Program-made: the position numbers and the translations under genes
Shown here: one piece after another, positions 49,854 through 64,000 of the stretch
Layout: each line of letters begins with the position of its first letter
Position numbering within the stretch: position 1 is the first letter of the stretch
Notes under the pieces: generated by a model
Told to the model about the DNA's origin: nothing
The model's input: the letters and a program-made list of their open reading frames with translations, nothing else
The model's database searches: none
Source: Anisodus tanguticus
Lineage: Eukaryota; Streptophyta; Magnoliopsida; Solanales; Solanaceae
Assembly: GCA_034509755.1 (NCBI GenBank)
Contig: CM067555.1
Coordinates: forward strand, 5,588,142-5,652,141
Direction: 5' to 3'
Length of the DNA stretch: 64,000 nt

Positions 49854-50630
49854 TTTCAAATAAAATCTAATTAAAGATAATTAAGATGAAAAAAGAGACA
49901 AAGAAAAGGTGATTAAAAAGTTAAAACTTACAACCCTCAAATATTAACTGAAACATCAAGATGGAAGCAGAGCCGCGGTTGATGATACCAAGTATCCATG
50001 CATTGATAACGGGTAACAATGTGCAGATAACAAGACGCGTAGTAAAGACCATTTTTTACCTTTTTTGTTTCTTTTTCCTATTGATGAGCGAGCACTGTAT
50101 AATTGATGCTTTTGTTGTCAAATAAGGAAATTTTGATGCGTTAATAAGCTTAAGTTAGTTGATTTGCAGTTAGTATGTGTCTTTCAATGTCAAATTGATG
50201 GACTACTCCACCATACAGTTAGTATCACCAAATTCTTTAAAACAAACATTGATTTGCAACAGATTAATAAAATAAATATTGAGTAGTGAGCACTCATGAC
50301 ACGAAGAAGGTCACTCCTTCTCTGCCCCCCCCCCCCCCCCCCCGCCCCCACCAAACCCAAATCAAATCCCACCCATTCCAGAAATCTCGGTCAGTTGCCT
50401 CTCAATTTCCACTCTAGGGCTACACATTTTGGTGTAGTTCTTTGCTGCTATTTTGATTATGTTGAATCAGTTCTTCTCTTTTTTTGTGCAATTCAAATAA
50501 ACACATGCATCTTTCATTAAACTGACTTCGTTGAGATTTTTTTTTTTTGCTGAGAAGTATAATGCAATTTGAATATTCATGTACGTATCATAAAAGAATG
50601 AGCAAACTAATTTTTGAGGTGAATGCAGGT
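49854..50630. other. Intergenic with 19-bp poly-C tract
   Basis: No gene is visible. A run of 19 C lies at 50325-50343, followed by G and five more C. A minus-strand frame over it is homopolymer-driven. Confidence 0.5.
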
Positions 50631-50635
50631 TATTG

Positions 50636-51345
50636 TGTAATAAATCCACATTGGATATGAGTATTACCATCATAATTGAGTCACTTGTCCCACTTAGTCA
50701 ATTATTCCACATTCATGTTTTTTATGTAAAGAGTCATTTGTCCCACGTTGGTGTTTGAGAAGAAGTTTGAACTTCCGAGTAGCTATAAAAGGAGTTAATG
50801 GGTTTGACATGCTGGTCAAGCTCCTGGACTTCCATTCATTACGGAGGAAAACCAATAGTAGCTTCAATAGTTCATATATATATATATATATATAAGAAAT
50901 ATATAAAAATAAATAAATATTGGGACGAAACGTAAAAACATTTCGGCATTTCTGTTTCATCAACGGAAATATCCCTTCGTGAAATGTTGCAACGTCTCGG
51001 GGCAACCATTCAGTATCCATAAATACTCAGTGATTTGCAGAAATGAAGAAATACAATTCACACAATATACATTATAGAAAACAGAACACAATTTATGCTT
51101 CTGAAATTCCCCTTCTCTAAGATTTATTCTTTCTTTAAAGTCTATATTTTATATATGCGATTTCTGCTTCTGCAATTCATTAGAGTGTAACTTTCGAATT
51201 TATGAGAATATAGGTTTTGTATCCTGGAAGGTTAATTCTTAGTGAACCTTTTACACATGAGAGAGAAGAATTAATACCTTTAAAGATAACATCGTTTTTC
51301 GGTATGCCTAACCTATTATTAATTCCATTACCCTATTATACAACA
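50636..51345 (+). repeat. 5' LTR of the 50-56 kb copia
   Basis: Starts TGTAATAAATCCACATTGG and ends TTATACAACA. U3 holds repeats of a TTGTCCCAC-like unit. CTATAAAAGG at 50783-50792 is a good TATA box for the element promoter. A (TA)n run lies at about 50875-50894 and is absent from the 3' LTR. Confidence 0.9.
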
Positions 51346-51373
51346 ATTTTAAAGGTATTAAACTTTCTGCAAT

Positions 51374-52644
51374 GGAGTCAGTATTGGTTAAGGCACAATT
51401 TAACGATGGAGACAAATTGGAAAGGCTGAACGAACTCAACTACAAGCGTTGGAGTATAAATATGGAGTGCCTTTTGACAATTGTAAAGGTATTCTATGTT
51501 TTGTTTCAAGGCTGTCCGGAGGAAGTCACTGATCCGGATGTAACTGAGGCACAAAAGACTGAGGCAATAGAGAAGGCGAACAAATGAAAAAATGATGATT
51601 TCATTTGCCGCTACACCATTCTCGCTGAATAACACATTGTTCGATGTATTTCACATCCACCAAACTGCTGCAGAACTCTGGAATGCTATAAAACGAAGGT
51701 ATATAAATGAAGATGCTGGTAATAAGTCTTTTTTGGTTAACAATCATGTTGAATACAAGATGGTGGATTCTCGACCGGTCATTGATCAGGTTAACGAGTT
51801 AAATGATATAGCAACAAAATGTGTTGATGCTGGTGAACCCATTTCTGAAACTTTTCAAATTTTAACCATCATTGGTAAATTTCCGCATTCATGGAAAGAT
51901 TACCAAAAGAAACTAAAACACAAAAAGAGGTCAATATCTTTGGATGAACTTCTTCAGGGCATTCAAATTGAGATCGAAAGCCTTAGAAGAGATGGTTCAG
52001 TTTCTTCGAAGAATGATGGTGTTAATCATGTTTATGAGAAAAACTTTCATGGAACTTCTAAGGGAAACCAAAGAATGTCCAAGAAGAGGAAATTCTTTAA
52101 GAAAAATGGGAATGAGGATAACAGAAGCAACAAAAAGAAAGACAGTTGTTATGTTTGTGGCAAACCTGACCACTATGCTAGGGAATGCCGTCACCGTAAG
52201 GGGAAAGACAAGAAAAAGGAACAAACCAATGTGGTTGATGAAAAAGACTTTGTCGCTGTCATGTCTGAAGTATGCCTTATCAACAATGGCACTACTGATT
52301 GGTGGGTGGAATCAGGTGCTACCTGTCATGTTACTCAAAACAAGAGTTTGTTCAAGACATATGAAATGGTGAAAGAGGTCAAGGCCGTCTGTATGGGAAA
52401 TGCGTCATCAAGCGAAGTTCTTGGCGTAGGCACTGTTGTTCTTCCCCTCACTTCGAAAAATACTTTAACTCTGAAAAATGTGTATCATATCCCATCTATG
52501 AGGAAGAATCTTGTATCGGTCCACAAATTGGATGAAAATGGTTTCAAAGTAGCCTTTGATTCCCAAAAAGTGATTATCACTAAGAATGAGAAGTTTGTAG
52601 GAAAAAGGCTACATGAAAGAAAAAATGTACTTGTTAAATGTTGA
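51374..52644 (+). pseudogene. Copia Gag and protease (50-56 kb element)
   Basis: Gag begins MESVLVKAQFNDGDKLERLN at 51374 and meets TGA at 51585. A second frame (51592-52644) continues with the capsid core (KFPHSWKDYQKKLKHKKRSI), a Lys-rich region, an intact CCHC knuckle (CYVCGKPDHYARECRH) and a protease motif WWVESGATCHVT in which the catalytic Asp is Glu. It ends before the GAG-pre-integrase region. Confidence 0.85.
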
Positions 52645-53732
52645 ATATAATAAGACTGCATCTTCTGCTTACTTTTATGATATTTTACTTAATGTTGATG
52701 ATCATGTTAATTGGCATTCTAGACTAGGGCATGTTGGTATAAATGCTATGAATCGCATGATTTCAAATAATTTTATTCCAAAGTCTTCTAAAACTTTTAC
52801 CACAAAAAACTTGTGAATGTTGCTCTCAATCCAAATTGACTAAATCTTCTTTCAAAAGTGTTGTTAGAATAAATGGTTTACTTGAACTTATTCATGCAAA
52901 TATTTGTGATAATAAAGAGCATATTACTAAAGGTGGTAAAAGACATTTCATAACTTTTATTGATGATTATTCAAAATTCACCTATGTGTATTTGCTTAAA
53001 ACCAAAGATGAGGCTTTTAATAAGTTTAAAATCTTCAAGGAGGAAGTTCAAAATAAAACCAATTTAAGAATTAAATGTTTGAGATCGGACAGGGGTGGTG
53101 AATATCTATCTAATGATTTTATATCATTTTGTTTACAAAATGGAATTGTTAGAGAATTTTCAGCACCTAATACTCCACCACAAAATGGAGTGCCCGAAAG
53201 AAAAAATAGATCCTTAATGAAAATGGTTAGTGCCATGCTAATACATTCAAAATTACCAATGAGTTATTGGGGAGATGCACTATTGAGTTCTTGTTACATT
53301 ACTAATAGGATTGTAAACAAGAAACATATGAAAACTCCATTTGAGTTGTTTATTGGGCGTAAGCCTAGTATTAAACATCTAAGGGTATGGGGTTGTATTG
53401 CATATGTTTTGGACGCAACTTTGAAAAGGCCAAAACTTGGTAGTAGAGCAGTTAAATCTGTTTTTATTGGTTATTCTGCTATGAGTAAAACATATAGATT
53501 TCTTAGGCTTCATGATAATAGTGTATTTGAGGTTGCACATGCTATATTTTATGAACACTTGAATATTCGTGATGCTGATAAAATAGAAATTAATAATAAT
53601 TTATTTGGTGAACTTGATATTAATGAACATGCAATCGAAAATGAAATTGTGAATGGTGAGAATTTACAAGAAAAGGAGAATGATGAAATAATCGAATTAA
53701 GGAGAAGTAAGAGACTGGTCCTGATATGTTGA
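52613..53732 (+). pseudogene. Copia integrase (50-56 kb element)
   Basis: GAG-pre-integrase (NWHSRLGHVGINAMNRMI) is followed, after a frameshift near 52815, by the core in 52836-53732: first acidic block changed to HANICDN, second kept (RSDRGGEYLS), third kept (QNGVPERKNRSL). Then comes FIGYSAMSKTYRF. The frame breaks in the acidic linker before RT. Confidence 0.85.
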
Positions 53733-55468
53733 ATTACATGTTAGAAGAGGATCCAAAAACTTTTCAAGAAGCTATGTCACAATCAGATTTTGATAAGTGG
53801 AAAAGAGCCATGGATGATGAAATCAAATCTATACTTGAAAATCAAACCTGGACTTTTGTTGATTTACCTCCTATGACTAAACCTATTGGTTGCAAGTAGG
53901 TTCTGAAAAAGAAACTCAAAACTGATGGTACTATTGATAAATACAAGACTAGATTGGTAGCCAAAGGTTATAGTAAAAAAGAAGTGATTGATTATTTCGA
54001 GACATTCTCTCCCTTTCTAAATTCACATCAATCAGAACCATGTTTGCTATTGCATCTATGTATGGATTAGAGGTTCATCAAATGAATGTTAAAACTGTGT
54101 TCTTAAACGGAGATTTGGATGAGGAAATTTATTTGCATCAACCTGAAGGTTATGTTGTTAAGGGTGAAGAACATAAAGTATGCAAATTAAAAAAAGTCTT
54201 TGTATGGGCTTAAACAAGCACCACGACAATGGTACAAAAAGTTTAAGCAAGAAATTAAAAGGTTCGAATTTAAGACTAGCAAAGTAGAAAGTTGTGTTTT
54301 TACTAAGGTTACTCTTGAGTATAAAGTAGTGGTGACTTTATACGTTGATGACTTGCTTATCTTTGGTTCTGACATAAAATGTGTGAATGACACCAGAGAG
54401 TTTTTAAAGCAAGCTTTTGACATAAAGGATTTAGGTCCTGTTAATGTTATATTGGGAGGCAAAGTGCTCAAGAGAGAAGGAACTTACATTCTAACACAAT
54501 CTCATTACATTGAGAAAGTGTTAAAGAAGTTGAATTATTTTGACTGCAAGGATAGTACAAGTCCTATCAATCCAACAGTAAAATTAGTTCCAAATGAAGG
54601 AGAAACTATAAATCAAGAAGAATATGCCAAAATAATCGGTAGTATTATGTATGTGGTAAATCACACAAGACCTGATCTTGCTTGTTTTATTGGCATATTG
54701 AGTAGATTTACTAGCAATCCAGGAGAAGATCATTGGAAGGAACTAAAATGAGTACTAAGGTACATGAAGTCAACAAGGAATTATTATCTGCATTACAAAT
54801 GCAATGCATCTACATGTGAGTGTTTTAGTGATGCAAATTGGGAATCATATGCAAGTGATTCTAAGTCAACTAGTGAATGATTATTCACTGTTGGATGTGC
54901 CATAGTCTCTTGGGCTTCGAAAAAGCAAAGTTGTGTTGCTTTATCCTCAATGAAAGCTGAATACATAGCCATGTCAATGATTGCCAAAGAGCTTATGTGG
55001 TTTAGAAGATTCCTAAGAACTATTCCTTTTATAGAATCGAAGAAGGGTCCTATAACTTTGTATTGTGATAATCAAGCTGCGATTTACAATGCAAAGAATA
55101 AGAGAATATCTGATCATAGTAATCATATTTCTATATGATTTAATCATGTTCGAAGTATGGTTAAGAAGGGGAAGATCACACTTGAATATCTTCCAACAAA
55201 TCAAATGCTAGCGGAAACGTTAACAAAACCGTTATCGGGAGATAAGATCAAAAAAGGTCATGCGAGGTATGAGGCTATTACCGATATAAATAATGTCTTG
55301 ATTGAAACCAACTATATTCTAAGGTACAAGTTATATATTTGGCATCTTATTGTGAGAGTTAAAAAGGATTCAATATTAGACATTGACAAGATAGATACTT
55401 GGATACATCTCAAGGTGCATAATTTGGAAATAGTGGGGGTGATACTATTTCGAAAGCGCTATATCTGA
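53733..55468 (+). pseudogene. Copia reverse transcriptase and RNase H (50-56 kb element)
   Basis: RT spans about 53740-54750, with stops at about 53898 and through 54000-54190. The 54200-54751 frame holds LYGLKQAPRQWYKKF and LYVDDLLIFG. RNase H follows, with SDANWES (the usual DADW changed), a TGA at about 54878, SMKAEYIAM and CDNQAAIYN. The C-terminal part (GKITLEYLPTNQMLAETLTK) lies at 55157-55260. Confidence 0.85.
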
Positions 55469-55852
55469 CCTATGCACTTTTGTTTACCACAACAGGTAGA
55501 GGTTGGACTCTAAGTCCTTAATAGACTTATAGCTATGTGGAATGTGTTGTGGATATTCTTGATGAGTCTACTATACAAGTATAGAAGTGAGAGGCCGCTT
55601 CTTAGGGATCATTCGGCAAGATCCTAGAGTGCTTGTGAATTCAGGATTCCGCATAAGGCCCATATTCAACGATGCTGCCAAGATTGAAAAGAAGCAAGAA
55701 ATCATACGCAATGAGAATATGATACCTTAGTGTTTCATATACAACCATAAGTTAAAGGCCTAGTCCACTTCATGGCTATTCGTTGTGTAACGCACATTAT
55801 ATATATATGTTTTTATTATTATTTTCATTATGCATGTAAATAAGTGGGGGAT

Positions 55853-56542
55853 TGTTATATATCCCACATTAGATATAAGTATTTCCATCATAATTGAGTC
55901 ACTTGTCCCACATAGTCAATTGTCCCACATTGGTGTTTTTTTTTTTTTATGTAAATAGTCATTTGTCCCACATTGTGTTTGAGAAGAAGTTTGAACTTCC
56001 TTGTAGCTATAAAAGGAGTTAATGGGTTTGACATGTTGGTCAAGCTCTTGGGCTTCCATTCATTATGGAGGAAAACTAATAGTAGCTTCAATAGTTCAAA
56101 AAGAAAGAAAGAAATATTGGGATGAAACGTAAAAACGTTTCGGCATTTCTGTTTCATCAACGGAAATATCCCTTCGTGAAATGTTGCAATGTCGCGGGAC
56201 AACCATTGAGTATCCATAAATACTCAGTGATTTGCAGAAATAAAGAAATACAATTCACGCAATATACATTACAGAAAACATAATACAATTTATGCTTATG
56301 AAATTTCCCTTCTCTGAGATTTATTCTTTCTTTAAAGTCTATATTTTATACGTGCGATTTCTACTTCTGAAATTCGTTAGAGTGTAACTTTCGAATTATG
56401 AGAATATAAGTTTTGTATCCTGGAAGGTTAATTCCTCAGTGAACCTTTTACACCTGAGAGAGATGAATTAATACCTTTAAAGATAACATTGTTTTTCGAT
56501 GTGCCTAACCTATTATTAATTCCATTACCCTATTATACAACA
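55853..56542 (+). repeat. 3' LTR of the 50-56 kb copia
   Basis: Starts TGTTATATATCCCACATTAG and ends TTATACAACA. It keeps the CTATAAAAGG box near 56007. Differences from the 5' LTR are scattered substitutions, the missing (TA)n run and small indels, which indicates an old insertion. Confidence 0.9.
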
Positions 56543-56547
56543 TATTG

Positions 56548-58337
56548 GACATCAAAATGAGTTCCGTCAATTGATAAATTCATGCTAATTATTTGCTCAC
56601 AAATTCGTAAGTTTTTCTTTTATCTTTCAAAAACTTAAATAGTTACTGTAGGATTTAATTTAGTCCAGAAGATGTGTGATTACTATGCTGGAAAAGAGGA
56701 TGTGCCAAAATGTTTATTACTCCCTTGTTGTTTGTGTTGTTGATGGAGAGAGGAATGAGTCCAATAGGAATTTTTTAATGGTTGTTTAATTTATCATATA
56801 TAGCGTGAAGTATTTGCAAGTCCTAGTAATATGCTATTATCATGGTTTCCAAATGTGAAAACTCATATATGATTACTGTGAAGAATTGTTTGTAATGATA
56901 TACATGATAGTTTGCTCATTAAATTTTTTAATTGTCAAGTTTTTTAAAAAAAATTGGGTGGTGGCTACTCTACATTAAAGGCATTGGTGCACCTATTACC
57001 TTGAAATCCTGGATCCGACATTAATTGAACGTAAGAAATATCATCAAAACATAATAAGAAATAATAGGCTTGTTTATTTGGAGGCCTGGAGAAATGTTGA
57101 ATGCATATTTGAGAAAGGATTTTAATAATATATCCTGACATGTTAGTTATTTTATTTTAGCATTATCAATACAGTTTAACGTTGATAACACGCTAATCAC
57201 TATTTTTACCAGCTTATCACTTAATGCTTATCACAGAGATTTACTTGTAATTATGTATAAGTGGTCTGATTATATAAATATATGTTATATTGTCGGTGCA
57301 TAAAACTTATACTCATTAGATAAATAATAGATGGCAAAACTTCTTTGAGATACTAAACCACATTTTCTGGAAGGGCTACTCTTTTCGTTTTGTTAATCCC
57401 CAGATATTTCTCCATTATTTACCATAAAAGCTATTTATTCTAAATTAGTATTAGGAACATTGCAATGGGAGATCCATTCTTTTCGATAGCAAACTTGACC
57501 TTACTTTGACCCTAAATTGAAGATTTAAATATTACGTTATTATTGTTCTAAGAACTTTGGTCTAGTAGTAAAAGCGCAACACTTGATGTATGAGCTAAAC
57601 ACTTATCAAAGACTAGAATACTATTGCAGAAAAAAGTCTTATATTAAAATGGAAAATAATAGAGAGGCGGACCATCTCGATTATCAAAAAGTATTACTCC
57701 TATGTTATTATCCTCCGTAACTCAATAAATTTGACATTAGAATGGTATAAAAAAGAAATTGACAATGCTAATTAGTATAAGATAAAAATAAAAGCTGGCC
57801 TAAAATTTTAGTCATTTTATACTGTCTTAATTGCAAATCTTTCCATTTCTTCAAAATATTAAATTATTAAAGTTCTTGATGCAAATAGGATGCTATTCTC
57901 TGAAAAGAAAAAACTATAAATAAAAAACCTCTGAAATTATTATTGGAATTCACATCTTCTAACTAAGATACTAAATTCAGATGTATGTCTCACAAATGCA
58001 AAAACAAAGCAAGGTGATGCTGATTAAATTCCGTTAACAGCTTTGTACCATATTCTGGATATACTTTCACTAAAACTGGAATGACAATGTGTGAAATTTC
58101 CATTACTACTATTGATTTTGTGATTTCCGATTACACGATAAAAATTGTTATAGCTAATAGTTCTGGAAAACAAATTTACAACTTTAATTTTTTTGTTATA
58201 TAAGTAACATATTTAAATTATATATTCAAAGAACAACAGAAATAGATAAAATGATTCATCCATAAGTAGATAATATCTTCAAGTAGTATAATTGAACTAG
58301 ATGTTTATTTTAAGTACTACTGTATTTCTACATAACC
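56548..58337. other. Intergenic
   Basis: AT-rich, with no coding potential recognised. The part after about 58000 is homologous to the 3' flank of pseudogene C. Confidence 0.5.
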
Positions 58338-58353
58338 AAAGTTCTAATATATC

Positions 58354-58441
58354 CCGCGATTTACTGACAGTAGTGCTGAGGGATCGGGACTACTATGTCT
58401 AGAAATAGTACGGCGCAACCCGGAAAACTGAATATAAAAAA
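58354..58441 (+). mobile_element. 88-bp retroposed sequence with poly-A and 16-bp TSD, origin unknown
   Basis: A GC-richer 80-bp body (starting CCGCGATTTACTGACAGTAG, containing a TACTAT/ATAGTA stem, ending GCGCAACCCGGAAAACTG) ends in ATATAAAAAAA. The direct repeat AAAGTTCTAATATATC flanks it at 58338-58353 and 58442-58457. The paralogous flank of pseudogene C at about 39397-39412 has the single, uninterrupted site (AAAGTTCTAATATGTC), so the insertion followed the C/D duplication. It could be a truncated SINE or a retroposed small RNA. I do not recognise the parent. Confidence 0.8.
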
Positions 58442-58502
58442 AAAGTTCTAATATATCTTTCCTATTCATGTGCACGCAAGTCAAAAAGTTGTTTTGTTAC
58501 AC

Positions 58503-61503
<3,001 letters not shown>

Positions 61504-62523
61504 ATATGATGCCGTGCTTTAATTTCTGGGAAGTGGCAAATACATTTCGGAAATTTGTATTTACTTCATAGACTTTGGGACACGACATCATATTTGTTCT
61601 GTTTGAATAGTCGTAAACAATGGTGGTTGTAGACAAGCATATGAAGTTTGTAAGGTTCTTAATGTCTCTTTGACAAAGTTTACGTCCACTATTTGAATAA
61701 AGAAACTCTGTTCCCATTTTTAACAAATCATAATGGGAATATCAGAAGGCTATGGTCAGTCAGTCACCATGACTTTCTGGATGATACAACTTGAGCCCGG
61801 ATTTTTAATCTATGAGTTTTAAGACTTTTTTTTTTCTTACTAGGTTTTGAATAAATTATTTATACATATTAAATAAAAAAATTAATATAGCTATTGAATC
61901 ATGTATATTTTGAGGTTAGTTCAATGTTTTTCTCTACTACCCCGTTTATGATATACAAATCAAATAAGCCAATATTTTAAAATCCATGTTATGGTGTCAC
62001 GTGAAATAGGACGAATGTGGCAACTGATTGACACTAACCATTATTGTCGCTCTGATGTTTGATACTAACATCTGAAATTTTCCACAATAAGAAATTTTTT
62101 AGTTGTGGCTAAAAATGCATTTTCCTTCACTCTTTTTTCGTTTTAAAAATACTGACAAAGAGCTCGTAACATCTGGTATTAGGAAATAATTTGGTTCAAT
62201 GTTAGTAGCAGAAAGTCTTGCCTTTCCGCAACTTGTCAACACATGAGCCAACCATCTTATGAACAATTTCAGAAGCAAAGTGCTACTGAATGTTGTATAT
62301 GGCCAAAAATGCTATTATGGTGCAAACATCAGATTATATACAGCGTTTGACCAATGATTTCAACTTTTATACCTTGACAATAAAAAAAGTTTTAAACACT
62401 ATTAGACCACCTAAAAGATAACTATACGTAACTTTTCGCTATAAGTGAATTACTAACTTGGAAAACAAGATATGCTACTTGTTACAACATGTTAAAATAG
62501 CATAGAAACTTTTTGTACTGTAA
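61504..62523. other. Upstream region of kinase D
   Basis: Non-coding. A minus-strand frame at 61493-61726 overlaps the start of kinase D but shows no coding signature. No repeat boundary is recognised. Confidence 0.5.
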
Positions 62524-62790
62524 GGGGTGGTTTGGTTGTTGGTTAAGAAGAAAATTATTTATGTATATCATGTTTGGTAGCTCTTTAGTTGCTTTGTATA
62601 AAATTTAACATCAAATACGGTGTTTGATTATCATTATACAATCCTACATAAATAAAAACACTTACTATAAGTTATGCATCAATTATGTATTATTTTTCAA
62701 AGTAGAAGATGAAGTAACTAAATCATGCACAACTAGTTAATTTCTGCATTATCAATACTAACATAACTCTAAATAACAACCAAACGACCC
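62524..62790. mobile_element. Tourist-like (PIF/Harbinger-type) MITE
   Basis: A 267-bp element starts GGGGTGGTTTGGTTGTTGG and ends ACAACCAAACGACCC, giving imperfect terminal inverted repeats of about 16 bp of the GGG(N)GTTTGGTT kind. The target duplication is not clear (TAA on the left, ATT on the right). A hAT origin cannot be excluded. It is non-coding. Confidence 0.65.
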
Positions 62791-62894
62791 ATTTAGTGTT
62801 ATATATTTCCCGGCCAATGCAATTAATACACAAGTGGAGAAAACAAGCCAAGAAGAAAGCACATTGTTGACTGTTCTTGCCGTTGAAGAGTATC

Positions 62895-63020
62895 CTAACG
62901 CGGATCTAATAATGTGATGTTGAATTGCATTCTTTGAATTTGCTATCACAGGTTCCTGCATAAGACTTCCATTACGTAAATCAACATCAAAGTAGAACCT
63001 TGGCTTATATATATTCATGA
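62895..63020 (-). pseudogene. Last-exon relic of a further S-domain kinase
   Basis: The minus strand encodes KPRFYFDVDLRNGSLMQEP, then NSKN and, after a small shift, a tail reading NITLLDPR-like. This parallels the C-termini of kinases A, B and D (KEPGFF..., then NE-x-T-I-T-L-x-PR). The rest of the kinase is absent, so it is a small degenerate fragment. Family assignment rests on this short tail motif. Confidence 0.5.
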
Positions 63021-63030
63021 CATTGTACAT

Positions 63031-64000
63031 AAGCGACCCATTTGTATTGACGACCTTAGAATTATAATGATCCTGGTATTACGAAAAAATATGCTAGACG
63101 TGCTTAATTGGGTGATATTTTTAATTAGATCGTGTTACTTTATAATCCAATGGTATCTTCTTGAGATATATTCCATCAGTGATGCATCAGCTATGTTCCC
63201 ATCATTTGGCTATTGAATGTCAATAAATCATAATCCATCCAAAGGTTAAAACTCATAACGTGTCATTACCCAAACCAAAAAGAAATTCATAACGTGGACC
63301 TTTAGTGAAAACGAGTGAATAAGTTCGCGCTTCGTGCGGCTATTAAAAAATTAAAATATAATTAAATAATTATTTTAGAAGTTTTATAGTAAAAATATTT
63401 ATCTTATTGATCAATTTTATCTCTATACACCAGTACATCAATCGGGTTGTTCGTTAATATAATTGTAATGTCAAGTTTGATTGTTCTTTTCTTATATCCT
63501 CCGGGGGCTTTTCTAATATATTTTGTGAAGAATTACTCATATGTGATAGGAGTAATATATTTTCAGATTTGCAAAAAATTAAATTTATATACAATATATG
63601 CAATAAAATTAATTTCTCTTTGATAAATACATTAAAATAAACAAAAATAGTACCACAAATGAATGACATCTCCAAGAGGAATCCAATCACATGTCCCTTC
63701 CATTTAACTTTAATAGATTCAACTATGACTGCATCCTTAAAATATATAGATGTAACTTCTCGATTAAGATGTACTAAAAGTTTCACAAATTTAACTAAAT
63801 CATATTCAAGAATACAAACACTTTCTAAGAACGATTTTTATGAAAATAAAGCGATTAGATATATAATGTATATCTATGAATTTTTAATTTTTATGTGTAG
63901 CAATCTCTGAAATAGTACATGCTGACAACATCCTCAAATAAGAGAAATGGTCAAAATATGTCTAATTTAAGCTTTCAAGGAAATCAAAGACTCGAACCTT
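63031..64000. other. AT-rich intergenic sequence
   Basis: No supported gene is seen; open frames at 63454-63910 on both strands lack recognisable motifs. Confidence 0.5.

Larger units (their letters stand above)
50636..56542 (+). mobile_element. Full-length degenerate Ty1-copia element, 0.7-kb LTRs
   Basis: LTRs at 50636-51345 and 55853-56542 share about 690-710 bp. TATTG flanks both ends (50631-50635 and 56543-56547) as the target duplication. A purine tract AAGTGGGGGAT precedes the 3' LTR. Gag, CCHC knuckle, protease, integrase, RT and RNase H occur in order with many stops and frameshifts. The sequence after the 5' LTR (TTTTAAAGGTATTAAACTT) is a poor match to the usual tRNA-Met site. A non-coding stretch of about 380 bp separates RNase H from the 3' LTR. 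The protease (ESGAT), integrase and RNase H each carry substitutions at catalytic acids. Confidence 0.92.

Noticed and set aside
57180..57330. Similarity of TTTTTACCAG...TTATCA blocks to sequence near 17030 in kinase A intron
   Set aside because: The match is patchy and too weak by eye to define a repeat element without an alignment.
63454..63910. Overlapping frames of 83-110 codons on both strands
   Set aside because: AT-rich composition, no motif, and mutual overlap; most likely chance.

Overview
The window is plant nuclear DNA, almost certainly from Solanaceae (tobacco/tomato/potato relatives). It is AT-rich, with split genes, GT-AG introns, Ty1-copia and Ty3-gypsy retrotransposons, an Au-type SINE, other Solanaceae-type SINEs, and Stowaway-, Tourist- and Mutator-like elements. 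No bacterial, organellar or CRISPR-like features were seen. All family calls come from reading the sequence and recalled family knowledge; no search was run.

Layout. (1) 0.45-0.7 kb: a tRNA-derived SINE with a perfect 18-bp target duplication. (2) 2.7-14.9 kb, + strand: a ten-exon gene for an OSCA/CSC1 channel, closest to Arabidopsis RXW8 as I recall it, with all reading phases matching (about 714 aa). Its 5.8-kb intron 8 holds a fold-back element and a 3.65-kb antisense copia element that has lost reverse transcriptase. (3) 16.0 kb: an Au-type SINE. (4) 16.6-19.8 kb, - strand: dead S-domain receptor kinase A. (5) 20.6-27.8 kb: a broken gypsy element joined directly to a broken, oppositely oriented copia element. 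(6) 29.0-30.6 kb: an 800-bp tandem duplication. (7) 30.7-33.8 kb: a 3'-truncated copia. (8) 34.8-37.9 kb, + strand: S-domain receptor kinase B, the only fully open member (806 aa). (9) 39.5-41.8 kb, - strand: truncated kinase pseudogene C. (10) 42.2-49.9 kb: a Pack-MULE-like element, then a second MULE-like element with a complete but decayed copia inside it. (11) 50.6-56.5 kb: a second complete, decayed copia with 0.7-kb LTRs. (12) 58.5-61.5 kb, - strand: kinase D, complete in layout but with two one-base deletions. (13) 62.5-63.0 kb: a Tourist-like MITE and a last-exon relic of a fifth kinase.

The biology is a small S-domain receptor-like kinase cluster (SD1-like; cell-surface lectin/PAN ectodomain with cytoplasmic Ser/Thr kinase) next to a mechanosensitive/osmosensitive-type channel gene. 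Retrotransposons have expanded and broken the cluster. A and B are close paralogues in opposite orientation; C and D form a second pair that shares its 3' flank. I see no convincing new biochemical system. The most unusual items are an 88-bp retroposed sequence of unknown origin with an empty site in the paralogous flank, the asymmetric LTRs of the 44-49 kb copia with a perfect 19-bp hairpin, the gypsy/copia breakpoint, the Pack-MULE-like element, and a lost conserved cysteine in the only intact kinase.
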